NCBI GenBank assembly: GCA_903923905.1
Contig: CAIXZH010000060.1
Span: forward strand, 1-51,835
Direction of reading: 5' to 3'
DNA length: 51,835 bases
Source of the DNA: an uncultured Bacteroidia bacterium
Lineage (GTDB): Bacteria > Bacteroidota > Bacteroidia > Bacteroidales > Prolixibacteraceae
Below are positions 26,721 to 33,568 of this stretch, piece by piece (position 1 is the first letter of the stretch; each line of letters opens with the position of its first letter). The notes under the pieces are model-generated. The model saw only the letters and a list, made by a program, of their open reading frames with translations, was not told where the DNA came from and did not search any database. The translations under genes were made by a program, and so were the position numbers.

Positions 26721-26751
26721 GTTGCAACTTTGGGCTATTAGAGGAGCCAAA
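26721..26751 (+). repeat. Imperfect third copy (C) of the 30-nt repeat
   Basis: GTTGCAACTTT and GGAGCCA match copies A and B at both ends, but the central eleven bases differ (GGGCTATTAGA instead of CGAATGAAAGG). The right end merges with the start of the tRNA-Asn-derived repeat at 26741, joining the two repeat families at one point. Confidence 0.7.
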
Positions 26752-26846
26752 GTGATCGGTAAAGTTCACGAAAACGCTTGAAATCAATGATTCCAGGCGT
26801 TTTTTCTTTCTAGACTATCTCGAAATTTGCAGTTATGGGATCAATT
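26741..26846 (+). repeat. Right copy of the ~107-bp tRNA-Asn 3'-end repeat
   Basis: This starts GAGGAGCC, equivalent to the last bases of the tRNA-Asn acceptor stem, and continues through a terminator to GGATCAATT. It lacks the rest of the tRNA, so no second tRNA can be made. With the copy at 24067 it brackets the fic gene and the broken esterase (2.57 kb). Confidence 0.85.
26771..26805 (+). terminator. Duplicated tRNA-Asn-type terminator
   Basis: AAAACGCTTGA...TCCAGGCGTTTTTT is the same hairpin as at 24097 with two substitutions. It lies downstream of the broken esterase and would still end transcription. Confidence 0.65.
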
Positions 26847-26871
26847 AAAGCAATAGTCCAATTAGGAAAGC

Positions 26872-26896
26872 AACTACCGACAAATTCTCGGTAGTT
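26872..26896. repeat. Perfect 9-bp inverted repeat at the broken end of hepT
   Basis: AACTACCGA and TCGGTAGTT are separated by seven bases. The hairpin overlaps the last codons of the truncated HepT reading frame. It lacks a long T run, so it is a weak terminator at best. Confidence 0.6.
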
Positions 26897-27029
26897 CAAA
26901 AAGTGGGAAACTAAATATTGTGATTATCCTTCGAACATCAAACCTTTTAGGTCTTCCTTCAAAATAGCTTTCAATCTCAGCGATGGATTGCAATACATCA
27001 AAAAGCCAGGTTTTAATTTCAGGATCCAT
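26874..27029 (-). pseudogene. Truncated HepT-like (HEPN, DUF86) toxin remnant
   Basis: From the ATG at 27029 the frame reads MDPEIKTWLFDVLQSIAEIE and continues SYFEGRPKRFD, the standard N-terminus of DUF86/HepT proteins. After about 31 codons the resemblance stops and the frame ends at codon 52. The HEPN catalytic RxxxxH motif and most of the helical bundle are missing. The start overlaps the end of the nucleotidyltransferase gene by 11 nt, the usual mntA-hepT arrangement. The breakpoint lies near 26937, next to the tRNA-derived repeat, so repeat-associated loss is a reasonable inference. Confidence 0.75.
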
Positions 27030-27321
27030 AAACAAGTTGTTTACTTGAATCGATTGATTTTCTTAGATATGGATTTTTTATCGCTTTATCTTCCAGAAGG
27101 TCTACTTCCCGCTTAAACAGATTTTCCAAAGACGCTTTAAAATCAAAATAGTTGTCTGCATAATCATACAATTCTACACCCTGAAAATCAACAATTAAGT
27201 CAATATCACTATCCTTTTGAAATCTGTCTGACAAAACAGATCCAAAAACGAATAGCCTTTGCACTTTATGTAACTGGCACAAAGTACGAACATTGTCAAT
27301 ATTGCTCTCAATCAGATTCAT
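27019..27321 (-). CDS. MntA-like minimal nucleotidyltransferase (antitoxin of a MNT/HEPN pair)
   Basis: The 100-residue protein has the minimal nucleotidyltransferase fold. The GSVLSDRFQKDSDIDLIVDF motif holds the GSxxxxR and DxD metal ligands; a third acidic residue lies in KREVDLLED. In known systems MntA adds AMP groups to the HepT RNase toxin and so neutralises it. Its partner HepT is truncated here, leaving a likely orphan antitoxin. A perfect -7 box TACTTTTG lies only 4 nt ahead of the ATG (27333-27326), so the transcript may be almost leaderless. Confidence 0.85.
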   Translation of the reverse strand: MNLIESNIDNVRTLCQLHKVQRLFVFGSVLSDRFQKDSDIDLIVDFQGVELYDYADNYFDFKASLENLFKREVDLLEDKAIKNPYLRKSIDSSKQLVYGS

Positions 27322-27451
27322 ATAGCAAAAGTATTAAAAAATTCGGAGTAAATAACCACAAATTTCAGGAAAATGGATGAACCGACCTGAAACAATAATA
27401 ACCTATAAGCAAATAATACAGATGATTAAACTAGCTGCAAATATATAAACC

Positions 27452-27481
27452 TGTTGCAACTTTCGAATGAAAGGGGAGCCA
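27452..27481 (+). repeat. 30-nt repeat, copy B
   Basis: Identical over 30 nt to copy A at 25595-25624 and again followed at once by a terminator, but one of unrelated sequence. Copies A and B bracket the broken esterase, repeat C and the mntA/hepT remnant (1.83 kb). Confidence 0.85.
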
Positions 27482-27514
27482 AAAGGCTGGAATCGTAAGA
27501 TTTTAGCCTTTTTG
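27481..27514 (+). terminator. Terminator following repeat copy B
   Basis: AAAAGGCTGGAATC pairs with GATTTTAGCCTTTT around GTAA (several G-T pairs), followed by further T. No plus-strand gene ends just upstream; as with copy A, the terminator seems to belong to the repeat module. Confidence 0.7.
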
Positions 27515-27636
27515 TTTATATTTACGTCAATGGAATACATCTTCCACTTATATAACATGATATCATATTGTCAGATAAATTATTTTAATATAATGCAATA
27601 AATGGGAGTTGGCAATCTTGCTGACAAAGACTAAAA

Positions 27637-28797
27637 ATGCAGAAAACCAGAACACTGTCAAAATTCCAGATAATTCTTATGGCGATTGCCGCGGGAGCAT
27701 CAGTGGCCAATATTTATTACAATCAGCCCATACTTAAGGATATTTCCTCAACATTTAATGTAACCGAAAGCAGAGCAGGAACCATCTCTCTGCTTTCACA
27801 AATAGGTTATGGAGTGGGCCTGTTTTTTATTATTCCGCTAGGCGATAAAATCAACAAGAGAACCTTAATTCTAAGCTTATCATCATTGTTATTCGTCACG
27901 CTTGTGCTGATGACATTGACTACAGATATTTATCAGGTTTGGATCTTAAGTCTTCTAATTGGGCTTTTATCTGTATCAGTACAAGTTATTTTGCCGATGG
28001 CTGCAAGTTTGGATACGGTTAATAGAGGGAAAACAGTTGGAACGATTTTTACAGGCATATTGATTGGCATCCTGGCTGCCAGGGTATTAAGTGGCTTTAT
28101 TGCCCAATGGTTGAACTGGCGCTATGTTTATGGGTTTTCTGCCGTACTGATATTGGCAATTACCTTATTGCTCCTAGCCAGCCTACCCAATGTAAAGAAC
28201 GAATTTAAAGGACATTATTTTCTGTTACTGCAATCTGTATTAATCCAAATAAAACGATTCTCATTATTGAGAGAAGCTTCGCTTACAGGAGCTCTGCTTT
28301 TTGGCGTGTTTTGTTCTTTCTGGACCACATTAACCTTTCATCTCAGTGGTCCCCCCTTTTATTTCCATTCAGATATTATCGGATTATTTGGACTAGTAGC
28401 GATTGCAGGGGCATTGATGGCTCCGTATATCGGCAAATTAGCCGATAAAGGGAATTCCAGACGGTCATTGCTTATGGCAGCATGGATGATTATACTTAGC
28501 TTGATTCTTATGAAATTCATGCCAAATTCCGTTGTAATTCTTGTCATAGCTGTTATAATTCTTGACATTGGAGTTCAGGCCATGCAAGTAACCAATGTTT
28601 CAATGATTTATACATTAGATCAAAGCTCACACAGTCGCATCAATACGGTATATATGACCTCCTACTTTATAGGTGGAGCTGTGGGAACGTTTGTAGGTTT
28701 GCAATGTTGGAAATATGGAGGTTGGAGTATGGTTGTCTGGCAAATGTTATTGTGGTCTTTCCTTGCTTTAGGTATTATACTAAAAAGCAAGAAATAG
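27637..28797 (+). CDS. MFS transporter (drug or sugar efflux type)
   Basis: The 386-residue inner-membrane protein has about twelve hydrophobic segments. The opening ASVANIYYNQPILKDIS is the YNQP motif of a DHA1-like exporter subgroup. The loop between TM2 and TM3, PLGDKINKRTLIL, is the MFS motif A equivalent (G-D-x(3)-R/K-R), and IGILAARVLSGFIAQWLNWRYVYGF is motif C-like. The substrate is unknown. It stands alone just right of the tRNA-Asn patch; nothing marks it as part of the patch except proximity. Confidence 0.88.
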   Translation: MQKTRTLSKFQIILMAIAAGASVANIYYNQPILKDISSTFNVTESRAGTISLLSQIGYGVGLFFIIPLGDKINKRTLILSLSSLLFVTLVLMTLTTDIYQVWILSLLIGLLSVSVQVILPMAASLDTVNRGKTVGTIFTGILIGILAARVLSGFIAQWLNWRYVYGFSAVLILAITLLLLASLPNVKNEFKGHYFLLLQSVLIQIKRFSLLREASLTGALLFGVFCSFWTTLTFHLSGPPFYFHSDIIGLFGLVAIAGALMAPYIGKLADKGNSRRSLLMAAWMIILSLILMKFMPNSVVILVIAVIILDIGVQAMQVTNVSMIYTLDQSSHSRINTVYMTSYFIGGAVGTFVGLQCWKYGGWSMVVWQMLLWSFLALGIILKSKK

Positions 28798-28891
28798 GAG
28801 AGGCAATCCTGGCCTATTCTGGGTTTTGGACCTCTTGGCTGATCTAATCATTTTAAAGGGGCAATCCGGGCAATTCCTATAAAGGCTCCAA

Positions 28892-30268
28892 TCATGGAGG
28901 ACTGCAATTTAAATAGGAATAGGGTAATGCAGAAAGCAGTGTAAATAATTTTAATTGCCTTAATGTCAATGGATGGAAAATCAAAGCACTGACAGGCTGA
29001 TCTTTACCTTCGAAAACAGACACTAATTCAATGTTGATATAAAACGCTTTAAACAGCATCCCTTTCATTGTTTTCATACTAAAAGTACTGGCACCGATTT
29101 TGCCGGTAATGACAATGTCATTTTCAGGTATTTTATTATTCCATTCAGGGGGCAAGGCAATAATTGTCGTGCTGTCTCTTCCGTCCCACATTTGGTCATA
29201 AAAGTTAACTGGTTTATTATTTATACTGAATTTAGCTACGGTATCTGTACCTAATATCACACTATTCAGAAAATGTGAATCAGTATATCGGGCGGAAAAA
29301 ACATAATCGCCTGACGATAGACCATGGGTTCCATTCCAGTTACTTACCTTATCAAGACTGGCACTTTCGTCTTCCAAATATCCGATAAAACAATGATATG
29401 TACTGTCCATATCTTTATAAGCATAGTCAGCAGTATACTTAAATGACTTAGTCTTTGAACCGTTCAACCCTGTAAGTGATACAAACAACTTACTCATAAA
29501 ACGTCCTCCGATGTTCCTTATGATACCTGTCTTTTTGATATTGGCTTCGGAATACCGAATTGTAAATTCAGGTGGAGTGAGTTGATGAAAACCGAAAATA
29601 TCATAATTAAATAACAACTTACTTATTGGCTTATTTCCAGGATAAGGATTCTGAAATATAGAGACAGGTTTAAGGTTCAATGATTTTTGTCTCAAAGGTT
29701 CCGGCTGGAAAAGCCAGGTGGCAATGCTATCAAATCCTTTCACAAACGATCGGGGGTAACCAATAAGCCTTCTGAGCGGCACCTGGTTTATGGGAATTGG
29801 ATCTTTGTGAATATTAACCTTCAAAGATTTATCCATAATCACTGAATCATTATCGCTGCAGACCATATAACACTTAAGGTCAATTGATGTGGAAACAGCG
29901 TCATCTTTAAAGGAAGAACCCGGAGCTTCTACATTTTCATATATCTGTAAAAACAGATACCACTTGCCTGGCTCTTTTTCTTTTAAATACGTGTGGAACC
30001 TGGGCCTTTCGGTAAAACCAGGGAGCGGCTTTGCCGTCAATGAAACATCAGGCAAATTCATGTTCCAACGGGCTTTGAACACTTTGGCAAAACTATTCCT
30101 GATGTGAAGTTTTGCCGAATCACCCAAAATGATAAGACCCCGATTCTCAGCATCGATACTCCAGGTGTATTCAAAAAGTTTTAATTCAATGACAGGCTTC
30201 TGACAATAGGCTTCAAATGTCAGGAAAAGACCGGAGAGAAGCAGCATAATAGTCGATTTCTTATTCAT
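28892..30268 (-). CDS. Exported protein of unknown function
   Basis: The 458-residue protein begins with a signal peptide (MNKKSTIMLLLSGLFLTFEAYCQ). The rest is polar and beta-rich, with no transmembrane segment, lipobox or recognisable catalytic motif. I do not recognise a family. Stretches such as YTWSIDAENRGLIILGDSAKL and DGRDSTTIIALPPEW look like extracellular beta-sandwich sequence. A -7 box TATATTTG lies at 30334-30327, about 60 nt ahead of the ATG. It is read away from the caspase gene, so the two are not cotranscribed. Confidence 0.7.
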   Translation of the reverse strand: MNKKSTIMLLLSGLFLTFEAYCQKPVIELKLFEYTWSIDAENRGLIILGDSAKLHIRNSFAKVFKARWNMNLPDVSLTAKPLPGFTERPRFHTYLKEKEPGKWYLFLQIYENVEAPGSSFKDDAVSTSIDLKCYMVCSDNDSVIMDKSLKVNIHKDPIPINQVPLRRLIGYPRSFVKGFDSIATWLFQPEPLRQKSLNLKPVSIFQNPYPGNKPISKLLFNYDIFGFHQLTPPEFTIRYSEANIKKTGIIRNIGGRFMSKLFVSLTGLNGSKTKSFKYTADYAYKDMDSTYHCFIGYLEDESASLDKVSNWNGTHGLSSGDYVFSARYTDSHFLNSVILGTDTVAKFSINNKPVNFYDQMWDGRDSTTIIALPPEWNNKIPENDIVITGKIGASTFSMKTMKGMLFKAFYINIELVSVFEGKDQPVSALIFHPLTLRQLKLFTLLSALPYSYLNCSPP

Positions 30269-30824
30269 GACTAAAACCTTTCCCCAATTAGTTAATTCAA
30301 CATTTAAACAGTATGGCGCAGACTACCAAATATACATCTAATTTTATTAGGTTTTGATTTAAACAAGACAACTTTACTAAATATGCCACTCAAGTGAGAA
30401 GACCTGCACTAAAAAATGTGAATCCGTCATTGATGATGTAAAGCTCATCATTGAGGCCAATTGCATTTAATTCTTTCTCCGCTCCAGGGAGGTAGTTATC
30501 CGAAACGTAGCACAAGATGATAAAAGATAACCTGTCAAAATAATGCAAATCGACTTTTTACGTCTTAAATAATTAGATTTATGAGGATTACAATATATTG
30601 CGGCAATCTTATGCGTCGGAACGATCCTGGTCTTTTTTTATTAACCTTAGATTACTATGCCATCACATCCTGTCAACACTGAGACAACTCCTCTTTGATA
30701 TTCGGATATAACCGGTCTTGATTTGCAAAGTATTTTTAACAGAAATATTTATAGAAATGAGAACATATTTTTGTAAATTAGTGCTCTGATAAAGAGGAGT
30801 ATATCTGATTAAAATTAAACCTAT
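30269..30824. other. Long AT-rich intergenic region ahead of the first caspase gene
   Basis: Over 555 nt no convincing gene is seen. A minus-strand frame of about 52 codons (30390-30547, from a TTG) has protein-like composition and could be a gene remnant, but has no recognisable match. A -7-like TATTTTTG at 30766-30773 is a possible promoter for the caspase gene 52 nt downstream. Confidence 0.4.
30766..30773 (+). promoter_or_regulatory. Candidate -7 box for the exported caspase gene
   Basis: TATTTTTG matches TAnnTTTG; no TTTG is found at the right distance upstream. AAAGAGGAG at about 30791 is purine-rich but too far from the ATG to be its ribosome site. Confidence 0.3.
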
Positions 30825-32492
30825 ATGAAAAAGGGACTATTGATAACAATACTTTTTTTTGTTACATCGATTGTATCTTTTTCGCAATCAAATTACAATG
30901 ATTATCCTGAGAATTTAAAGAAAAGCATTGTTTCTGAGGATTTTAACAATAACAACAGTAAATGGACTGCATCCAATACCGCAGATAATTCAGCCAATTA
31001 TAAAATAAAAAGCGGATACCTTCAAATAAATGTCCCGGATAAAAATAAGATGGGTCTGCAATGCGTGCCAATCCAAGGTTTTAATCAAAATAAAAACTGG
31101 GAGATAGAAACACGAATAAAATACAGCGGAGGCTCAATATTAAAGGCCTTTGCCTTAATTTGGGGTTATCAAAGTGCAAATTCACAGGGGTATTTCTTTT
31201 TTATTGATGCTCATGGCCTTTTTAAAATACAAAAAAAAGATGCTCCCGGAAGTAATTTTATCAGTTATAAAGATTGGTCCTCTTCCACTTTTATCAATAA
31301 ATCGGATTGGAATAAGCTGACAATAAGAAAGGTAAGTGATAAATATTACTATTTTATAAATGAACATTTCATCTCTTCTGTTCCTTTCGAATCATTTTAC
31401 GGAGATGAGGTTGGATATTACTGCGGAGGAAGTTTAACTATTGAAGCTGACTATTTAAAAGTTTCTTACCTCGATATCCAAGAGTTGATTACCGATAATA
31501 CCACACCTGAAATTATCATTTACGAACCTGCTGTCAGCAGCGGTCAAAAAATAACTGCGACAAATAAACAAATGGTTGTTAAAGGTAAAGCTTCAGGAAA
31601 GAATGGAATTTATGAGGTGACGATAAACGGAACAGACGCAAATTTAAACGCAAACGGAGATTTTCAACAAAATGTCAAACTTGCCGTTGGTGAAAATTCA
31701 ATTACGGTAAAAGCTACTGATACCAGGAATAACACAGTAAATTACTCTTTTGAGGTGACCAGGCAACCGGAAGCAATAAATAACGATGCGTTGATCAATG
31801 AAAATCCTATCAATCCCAATGAAAAAAGACTGGCATTGGTTATCGGCAACTCAAATTATGGCGGCGGTCAAACCTTGAAAAATTCGTCAAATGATGCTAA
31901 TTTAATGTCTGCAACATTACAAAATCTTGGTTTTGAAGTAATAACACGAATTGATGCAACAAAGCAGAAAATGGAGGAAGCGGTTAGAGATTTCAGCAGA
32001 AAGCTGCCCGATTGCAATGTTGCTTTGTTTTATTTTGCAGGCCATGGATTACAAGTTGAGGGTACAAACTATCTGATACCGACTGACGCAAAATTAACAG
32101 AGAAAAGCGATTGCAAATTTGAGGCAATTCCCGTAAATTTTGTCGTTGAGGAATTTGAAAATTATCCCAATAATGTAAATATTGTGATATTAGATGCTTG
32201 CAGAAGCAACCCTTTTAGAAGCTGGGCAAGGGGCGGGGAACGCGGGTTTAAGATAATAAATCCAACAAGCGGAACCATAATTTCGTTTGCCACTGCTGAA
32301 GGTTCGACTGCATCAGACGGAACCGGGAAGAATGGACTTTTTACTGAGGAATTAGTTAAACAAATGACTATTCCTCAACCTATTGAAAGTGTATTCAAAA
32401 AAACGCGGGTTCAGGTTCAAAAAAGGAGCAACGGTGGACAAAGTCCGCAGGAATGGTCACAATTAACAGGCGATTTTTACTTTAAAAAATAG
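30825..32492 (+). CDS. Exported caspase-fold peptidase (orthocaspase) with N-terminal lectin-like and Ig-like domains
   Basis: The 555-residue protein has a signal peptide (residues 1-20), then a concanavalin/DUF1080-like beta domain (about 25-218) and an Ig-like or glucodextranase-type domain (about 228-313: TPEIIIYEPAVSSGQ, GENSITVKATDTRNNTVNYSF). A C-terminal peptidase C14 domain follows (about 333-555). The catalytic dyad is visible: His407 in YFAGHGLQ and Cys459 in ILDACRSNPF. Bacterial orthocaspases usually cut after Arg or Lys; the export signal places this one in the periplasm or outside. A lipoprotein gene follows 62 nt later on the same strand and may be cotranscribed. The substrate is unknown. 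Confidence 0.88.
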   Translation: MKKGLLITILFFVTSIVSFSQSNYNDYPENLKKSIVSEDFNNNNSKWTASNTADNSANYKIKSGYLQINVPDKNKMGLQCVPIQGFNQNKNWEIETRIKYSGGSILKAFALIWGYQSANSQGYFFFIDAHGLFKIQKKDAPGSNFISYKDWSSSTFINKSDWNKLTIRKVSDKYYYFINEHFISSVPFESFYGDEVGYYCGGSLTIEADYLKVSYLDIQELITDNTTPEIIIYEPAVSSGQKITATNKQMVVKGKASGKNGIYEVTINGTDANLNANGDFQQNVKLAVGENSITVKATDTRNNTVNYSFEVTRQPEAINNDALINENPINPNEKRLALVIGNSNYGGGQTLKNSSNDANLMSATLQNLGFEVITRIDATKQKMEEAVRDFSRKLPDCNVALFYFAGHGLQVEGTNYLIPTDAKLTEKSDCKFEAIPVNFVVEEFENYPNNVNIVILDACRSNPFRSWARGGERGFKIINPTSGTIISFATAEGSTASDGTGKNGLFTEELVKQMTIPQPIESVFKKTRVQVQKRSNGGQSPQEWSQLTGDFYFKK

Positions 32493-32554
32493 AATTAAAC
32501 CATTGCTAAAAAAGGTTTCAGATAAGGCTTTTTCATTCCAAAAAAATCAGAAAT

Positions 32555-33565
32555 ATGAAAAAATCAAGTCAATATCGGGTCATTGCCGGATTCCGTTTAA
32601 CCCTCCAGGCGGTTGGATTGGCAATCCTGTTTTCGGGTTGTACCGCCAACAAGTATTCCTCTAAAATAGACGGTGAATCGGTGACAATTAAAATCAAAGA
32701 AGATGCAAACCTGATAAAGTATGCAACCCTGCAGCCCCAGAATACCCCTGAACTTGCGTCAGCGTCTAAAAGCAGAGGGATGATGGATATAGTAGGTCAG
32801 GTTGCTTCTGCAGCAGTAAACGGGGTTATTTCCCTGGTAGATAAGGAAAAAAAGAAATATTCAGCCAGTTATCAGAATTCGATAGGTCAATGTTATTTTT
32901 ATGACCAGGTCTCCGAAAGCAGTGCCTTCGATCCAACCGGGATGCAGTTTACCGGCTTTACTTTTCTGAGGCGTGCTAAAGACAACACCGGGAAGACAGA
33001 TACCGCGGTATATGCAAAATTCAAGGTAGATGAAAATAATGCCTATGAAATCATCAACAATTCCTCGTTTAAACTGAAACTCGATGAGCTGAAAATAAAT
33101 TACGCCAAGGCCAAGATCATGGCAAAGAGGTTATATCAGCCGCTGTCGTGGTTTAAAACATCCAAATACCCCACTTTAAATATGGATTTTGAGATCAATA
33201 TTACCTCATCCTACGTCACCCGTGAAGGAGGTATCTATAATGATGTCCCGGTCGGGAAATTCTATCTTACCCTCCGCAAGATACCACTGGACAAAATGGA
33301 TCCTGCCTATGATAAATTTTATGCCAATGTAAAAAAGGATACCATCCGGGGACGGTCATTCCTCGTTCCCCGCTCCTTCGGTTATTACTATGATTCGAAA
33401 CGGCAGATCAAACCTTGTTACGGGCAGGGAATGTATAACATTGTGGTAAAAGTAAATGAATCCTCACGGCCAAATTTTGTTCAGACGATGTTGTTTGATA
33501 ACTCAACAGAAATTATCAAACAGGCTGGAGCCACCTTTAACAAAGGTAGTGCGAAAACTAAATAG
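32555..33565 (+). CDS. Putative lipoprotein of unknown function between two caspase genes
   Basis: The 336-residue protein has a longish N-terminus (MKKSSQYRVIAGFRLTLQ) and a hydrophobic stretch ending LFSGCTANKY, a plausible lipobox with Cys29. The mature part is beta-rich with a central Gly/Ala-hydrophobic segment (DIVGQVASAAVNGVISLVDKE). I recognise no domain. It follows the first caspase gene on the same strand, and its stop lies 3 nt from the stop of the second caspase gene, which runs the opposite way. A structural or substrate role beside the caspases is inference from position only. Confidence 0.7.
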   Translation: MKKSSQYRVIAGFRLTLQAVGLAILFSGCTANKYSSKIDGESVTIKIKEDANLIKYATLQPQNTPELASASKSRGMMDIVGQVASAAVNGVISLVDKEKKKYSASYQNSIGQCYFYDQVSESSAFDPTGMQFTGFTFLRRAKDNTGKTDTAVYAKFKVDENNAYEIINNSSFKLKLDELKINYAKAKIMAKRLYQPLSWFKTSKYPTLNMDFEINITSSYVTREGGIYNDVPVGKFYLTLRKIPLDKMDPAYDKFYANVKKDTIRGRSFLVPRSFGYYYDSKRQIKPCYGQGMYNIVVKVNESSRPNFVQTMLFDNSTEIIKQAGATFNKGSAKTK

Positions 33566-33568
33566 GAA

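Noticed and set aside
23999-27636. An intact integrative element or ICE at tRNA-Asn
   Set aside because: No integrase, relaxase, transposase or conjugation gene is present; only flanking repeats and decayed cargo remain.
30390-30547. Minus-strand frame of about 52 codons upstream of the first caspase gene
   Set aside because: The composition is protein-like but it starts with TTG directly after a stop, matches no family I know and has no promoter. It could be a gene remnant but cannot be supported.
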